From Vibrio sp. 10N.261.55.A7 (GTDB taxonomy: Bacteria > Pseudomonadota > Gammaproteobacteria > Enterobacterales > Vibrionaceae), in contig NZ_MCWZ01000298.1 of the NCBI RefSeq assembly GCF_002877365.1, positions 1 to 62,055 on the forward strand: a DNA stretch of 62,055 nucleotides, in the 5' to 3' direction. Shown in pieces: positions 59,315-62,055 of this stretch. How positions within the stretch are numbered: the first letter of the stretch is position 1; the number at the start of each line of letters is the position of its first letter. Made by a program: the position numbers and the translations under genes. The notes beneath the pieces are model-generated. The model had not been told where the DNA came from, did no database searches, and worked only from the letters and a program-made list of their open reading frames with translations.

Positions 59315-61066
59315 ATGGGTATAAATAATATTCAGACAGAAGCTTCACTTTCAGTCGCTTTTGGTGGAACGTCACTGACAGGGCGAAGAGAAGAAAATCA
59401 AGACGCATTCCTCGTGAAAAACCCTAGCGTTGCTTCCGAGCGTGAGCATAAGGGCATTGTTGCTTGTATTGCCGATGGTGTGAGTTGCAGTGAACAAGGT
59501 CAAAAAGCCAGCCATACCGCCACTATGCAGTTCATTACCGATTACTACGCAACCCCCGACACATGGAGTGTGAAGCACTCTGCTAGCAAAATCGTCTCTG
59601 CTCTTAACTCCTGGCTATTCTCACAAGGCCAAAAGCAAAGCTTAAATCACAATGGGCTTGTCACCACTCTGAGTTCCGTCATTTTCAAATCCAATACTGC
59701 TCATATATTTCACATTGGCGACAGCCGTATATACCGATTGCGGGATAATAAACTGCGTCTACTGACGCGTGACCATCAACGTACCAACTTCGGTAAAAGC
59801 TCTCATTTAACAAGAGCTTTAGGGATCGACAACCAACTGGAAGTTGATTACCAAACCGTCACTTTACAAGTGAATGACCGTTTTATTCTGACCACAGATG
59901 GCGTTCATGATTTCTTATCTCAGTCTGAATTCAACCAATTGGCAACGAAGCACGATACAACTCACGAAATGCTCAGTAATGAATTTTGCCAACAAGCGTT
60001 GGAAAATGGCAGCCACGACAACCTCAGTTGTCTCATCATCGATGTGCAGCAACTGCCACATCAATCCTTGTTTGAGCATCAAAAGCAACTGCTCAAGAAA
60101 GCCATTCCACCGTCCATGGTGGCAGGCAATAAAATCGATAATTTTATCGTCGACAAAGTGCTGTACGCTGGCCCACGCAGTCATGTTTACCAAGTGAGCG
60201 ATCAAAGCAGCCATCAAACCTTTGTCCTTAAAGCGCCTTCCCTCAATTATGTGGATGACCACGATGTGCTCTCACAGTTTTCAAACGAATATTGGGTCGG
60301 TAGCCAACTCAAAAATGACCGAGTAATGAAAGTGTACCCCACTCCCATTCAATCGAAATTTTGCTATCAGCTTTGTGAGTACATTGAAGGCACAACGCTT
60401 CGGCAGTGGATGTACGATAACCCCACCCCCTCATTGGATGTGGTACGTTCGATTCTTGAAGAGATAATCAAGGCGGTACGAGTGTTACAGCGGGCTGAAA
60501 TGGTGCACAGAGACTTAAAGCCAGAGAACATCATGGTACTCAAAGGTGGTCTTATCAAATTGATTGATTTTGGCTCAGTTAAAGTCAGTAGCTTGGAAGA
60601 AACCAATAGAAATAACAAAGAATCGATACCACTTGGCGATATCAATTACTCCGCAACGGAATACATTACCAACGGTGACAGCTCGATCTCGAGTGATCTA
60701 TTCTCAGTGGCGGTCATTGGCTACGAAATGCTGACGGGTAAACGCCCATACAAGGCGATCAAAGGACAAACCATTCAATCAGCCCATAACCACGATTGGC
60801 AATACCGCTCGATACTCAACCACCGCCAAGATATACCTAACTGGCTTGACCTTTGTATTCAAAAAGCCTGTAGCCCTGCGCCCAAGCTACGTTATAAGGT
60901 TTTGAGCGAGTTCATACAGGATTTGTATCAGCCGAACGCCAAACTAGTGAAGGCGTCTAAAGTTCAACCGTTACGAAAAAGAAACCCAGTTCTGTTTTGG
61001 AAGGGGGCGGCGATATTTTTTGGCCTCATGACCGCGGTGGAGTGCTTTTTATTACTGGGGCCGTAA
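59315..61066 (+). CDS. PP2C phosphatase / Ser-Thr protein kinase fusion, membrane-anchored
   Basis: 583 aa. N-terminal PP2C domain (about 12-245) has metal and catalytic motifs REENQDAF (Asp30), IADGVS (Asp54), HIGDSRIY (Asp136), TTDGVHDF (Asp195) and SHDNLS (Asp235). C-terminal Hanks-type kinase (about 275-545) has the Lys306 of VLKAP, HRDLKPEN (Asp400) and DFG (Asp418). One membrane helix is at 562-582, so both domains face the cytoplasm. Both activities look intact. It lies at the end of the nitrate assimilation genes; homologues in other bacteria also sit by nitrate genes. The target is unknown, with NarK, NasA or a regulator as candidates. Confidence 0.93.
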   Translation: MGINNIQTEASLSVAFGGTSLTGRREENQDAFLVKNPSVASEREHKGIVACIADGVSCSEQGQKASHTATMQFITDYYATPDTWSVKHSASKIVSALNSWLFSQGQKQSLNHNGLVTTLSSVIFKSNTAHIFHIGDSRIYRLRDNKLRLLTRDHQRTNFGKSSHLTRALGIDNQLEVDYQTVTLQVNDRFILTTDGVHDFLSQSEFNQLATKHDTTHEMLSNEFCQQALENGSHDNLSCLIIDVQQLPHQSLFEHQKQLLKKAIPPSMVAGNKIDNFIVDKVLYAGPRSHVYQVSDQSSHQTFVLKAPSLNYVDDHDVLSQFSNEYWVGSQLKNDRVMKVYPTPIQSKFCYQLCEYIEGTTLRQWMYDNPTPSLDVVRSILEEIIKAVRVLQRAEMVHRDLKPENIMVLKGGLIKLIDFGSVKVSSLEETNRNNKESIPLGDINYSATEYITNGDSSISSDLFSVAVIGYEMLTGKRPYKAIKGQTIQSAHNHDWQYRSILNHRQDIPNWLDLCIQKACSPAPKLRYKVLSEFIQDLYQPNAKLVKASKVQPLRKRNPVLFWKGAAIFFGLMTAVECFLLLGP

Positions 61067-62055
61067 AGGGCTAACTTGTAAACGGCAACCTTAAGTCTTT
61101 TAAAACTTAACGTTAAGAGCAGAATTGATAATCGACACTCAAGGCCGTTCAGTGAGACGTTGTTGCTTAAATCGAATTGAACCTTTCTCTATAACTGAGT
61201 TCTGATCTCTTATAAGTGATTGAACGAGTATAAAAATGGGAAAGTCACAGGGCTAGGTATGCCTATTGGAAACTAGAAAGGATGTCGTACGGGTCAACTC
61301 TTTGTCTGATTTGCTCCACAACGCCATTAAGATCTATAAATACTGCGCCTTTCGAAGATACCCATCGATAGCTTTAACCACGCAATAACGTTAGCCGTGT
61401 AATAGACAACAGAAACACCAAGAGCACCCTCCCCCTTCTGATTACAGAACCAATCGCATCGGTAGCACTTTCATCATTTCCACAACCCGCCAAAATCGAA
61501 ACGGACAGAAGCGTTAAGCGAAAACTTTCTGACTATGAAGTATGTTTTGCTTTCTAACATTTCAAAGATTTCCATATTCTATTCTTAATTAATAAACAAA
61601 GTGGATGGGAATTGTTTTGCGATATTGATTAAACAAAACCCCGAAAAATAGCGTCCCAACCTGTCAGACAATAACAATTTACAATTGTAGAAACTGAAGC
61701 GATATATTAATTGTAGCTATAACACAAAGTGGTTAAAAAAAAACCTCGATATACCACTAAAGAAGTAACAATCTAGAGCGCATTAGGTATTAATAATTAG
61801 TCATTTATAACAGGAAAACAGAAAACATAACCAACCGTCAAAAAACCACAATAATTGTAATGTCAATGAAAAAACCAACAATCCTAAACTAATATCACAC
61901 TTATAACAGGAGTAGATTACATACAGTTTAAAATCGATTTTTTACCACGAAAATAAATATGAAATACTACACATATAAAACTGATGTTAACTTGGTGTAA
62001 TTCACTAAGAATTATAGATATATAGGATGATACGTATAAATTATCAATAATTTAT
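61067..62055. other. AT-rich right-hand intergenic region
   Basis: 989 bases with no intact gene. 61067-61260 shows nothing I can name. 61263-61530 holds the probable lipoprotein remnant listed separately. From about 61560 to the end the sequence is strongly AT-rich with no frame of note, probably upstream DNA of a gene beyond the window. Confidence 0.6.
61263..61530 (-). pseudogene. Remnant of a small lipoprotein gene
   Basis: In one minus-strand frame LTLLSVSILAGCGNDESATD encodes a signal peptide with lipobox LAGC. In the same frame further on, SKGAVFIDLNGVVEQIRQR then VDPYDILSSFQ and a stop (61263-61265) look like a natural C-terminus. Between them that frame has a stop near 61376, while another frame reads GEGALGVSVVYYTANVIAW over the same stretch, so two compensating indels are likely. 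No start codon precedes the signal peptide: a TAG stands just upstream. About 85-90 codons originally; function unknown. Confidence 0.55.

Noticed and set aside
61560..62055. Replication origin or mobile-element end in the AT-rich tail
   Set aside because: No iterons, DnaA-box clusters or terminal repeats could be identified; only base composition is unusual.

Overview
The window is chromosomal DNA of a Vibrio-type gammaproteobacterium. Three things point there: a FimV/HubP polar landmark gene beside pdxB-asd; a polar-flagellum cluster with the Vibrio regulators FlrA, FlrB and FlrC and three tandem flagellins of about 377 residues; and the yfcL-epmC-aroC-prmB-smrB block. The flagellin group sits where V. 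cholerae has flaEDB. Periplasmic nitrite ammonification (nrf) and nitrate assimilation (nas/nir) in the same strain suggest a marine Vibrio other than V. cholerae; the species cannot be fixed from this sequence. I see no tRNA, rRNA, CRISPR, prophage or insertion sequence.

Layout. 1-15.9 kb is housekeeping: fimV/hubP (cut by the left edge), asd, pdxB and fabB on the minus strand, mnmC on the plus strand, an FMN-dependent oxidoreductase, yfcL, epmC, a frameshifted TRIC-family membrane gene, a divergent SDR/LysR pair, aroC, prmB and smrB. 15.9-41.1 kb is a continuous minus-strand flagellar region. Read in the direction of transcription it runs three flagellins, flaG, fliD, flaI, fliS, flrA, flrB, flrC, fliEFGHIJ, fliKLMNOPQR and flhB. 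It shows a classic hierarchy: sigma54-type promoters precede flrBC, fliE and fliK, and sigma28-type promoters precede each flagellin. 41.2-42.7 kb holds a DyP peroxidase and a DUF2919 membrane protein.

43.1-50.3 kb is the nrf system. The pentahaem nitrite reductase gene nrfA is divergent from nrfBCDE, a DsbE-like thioredoxin gene and nrfF, and no nrfG is present. 50.4-61.1 kb is nitrate assimilation: nasA is divergent from cobA-nirB-nirD-narK, and both sides have sigma54-type promoters. Next to narK lies an unusual PP2C phosphatase/Ser-Thr kinase fusion with a C-terminal membrane anchor. The last 1 kb is AT-rich and carries what looks like the remains of a small lipoprotein gene.

How the parts connect: FlrA starts flrBC, FlrC then drives the sigma54 structural operons, and the flagellins come last under sigma28. 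NarK imports nitrate, NasA reduces it to nitrite, and NirBD reduces nitrite to ammonium using sirohaem that depends on CobA. Nrf carries out the respiratory nitrite-to-ammonium reaction in the periplasm. The PP2C/kinase is the least understood component and the best candidate for an undescribed regulatory link.
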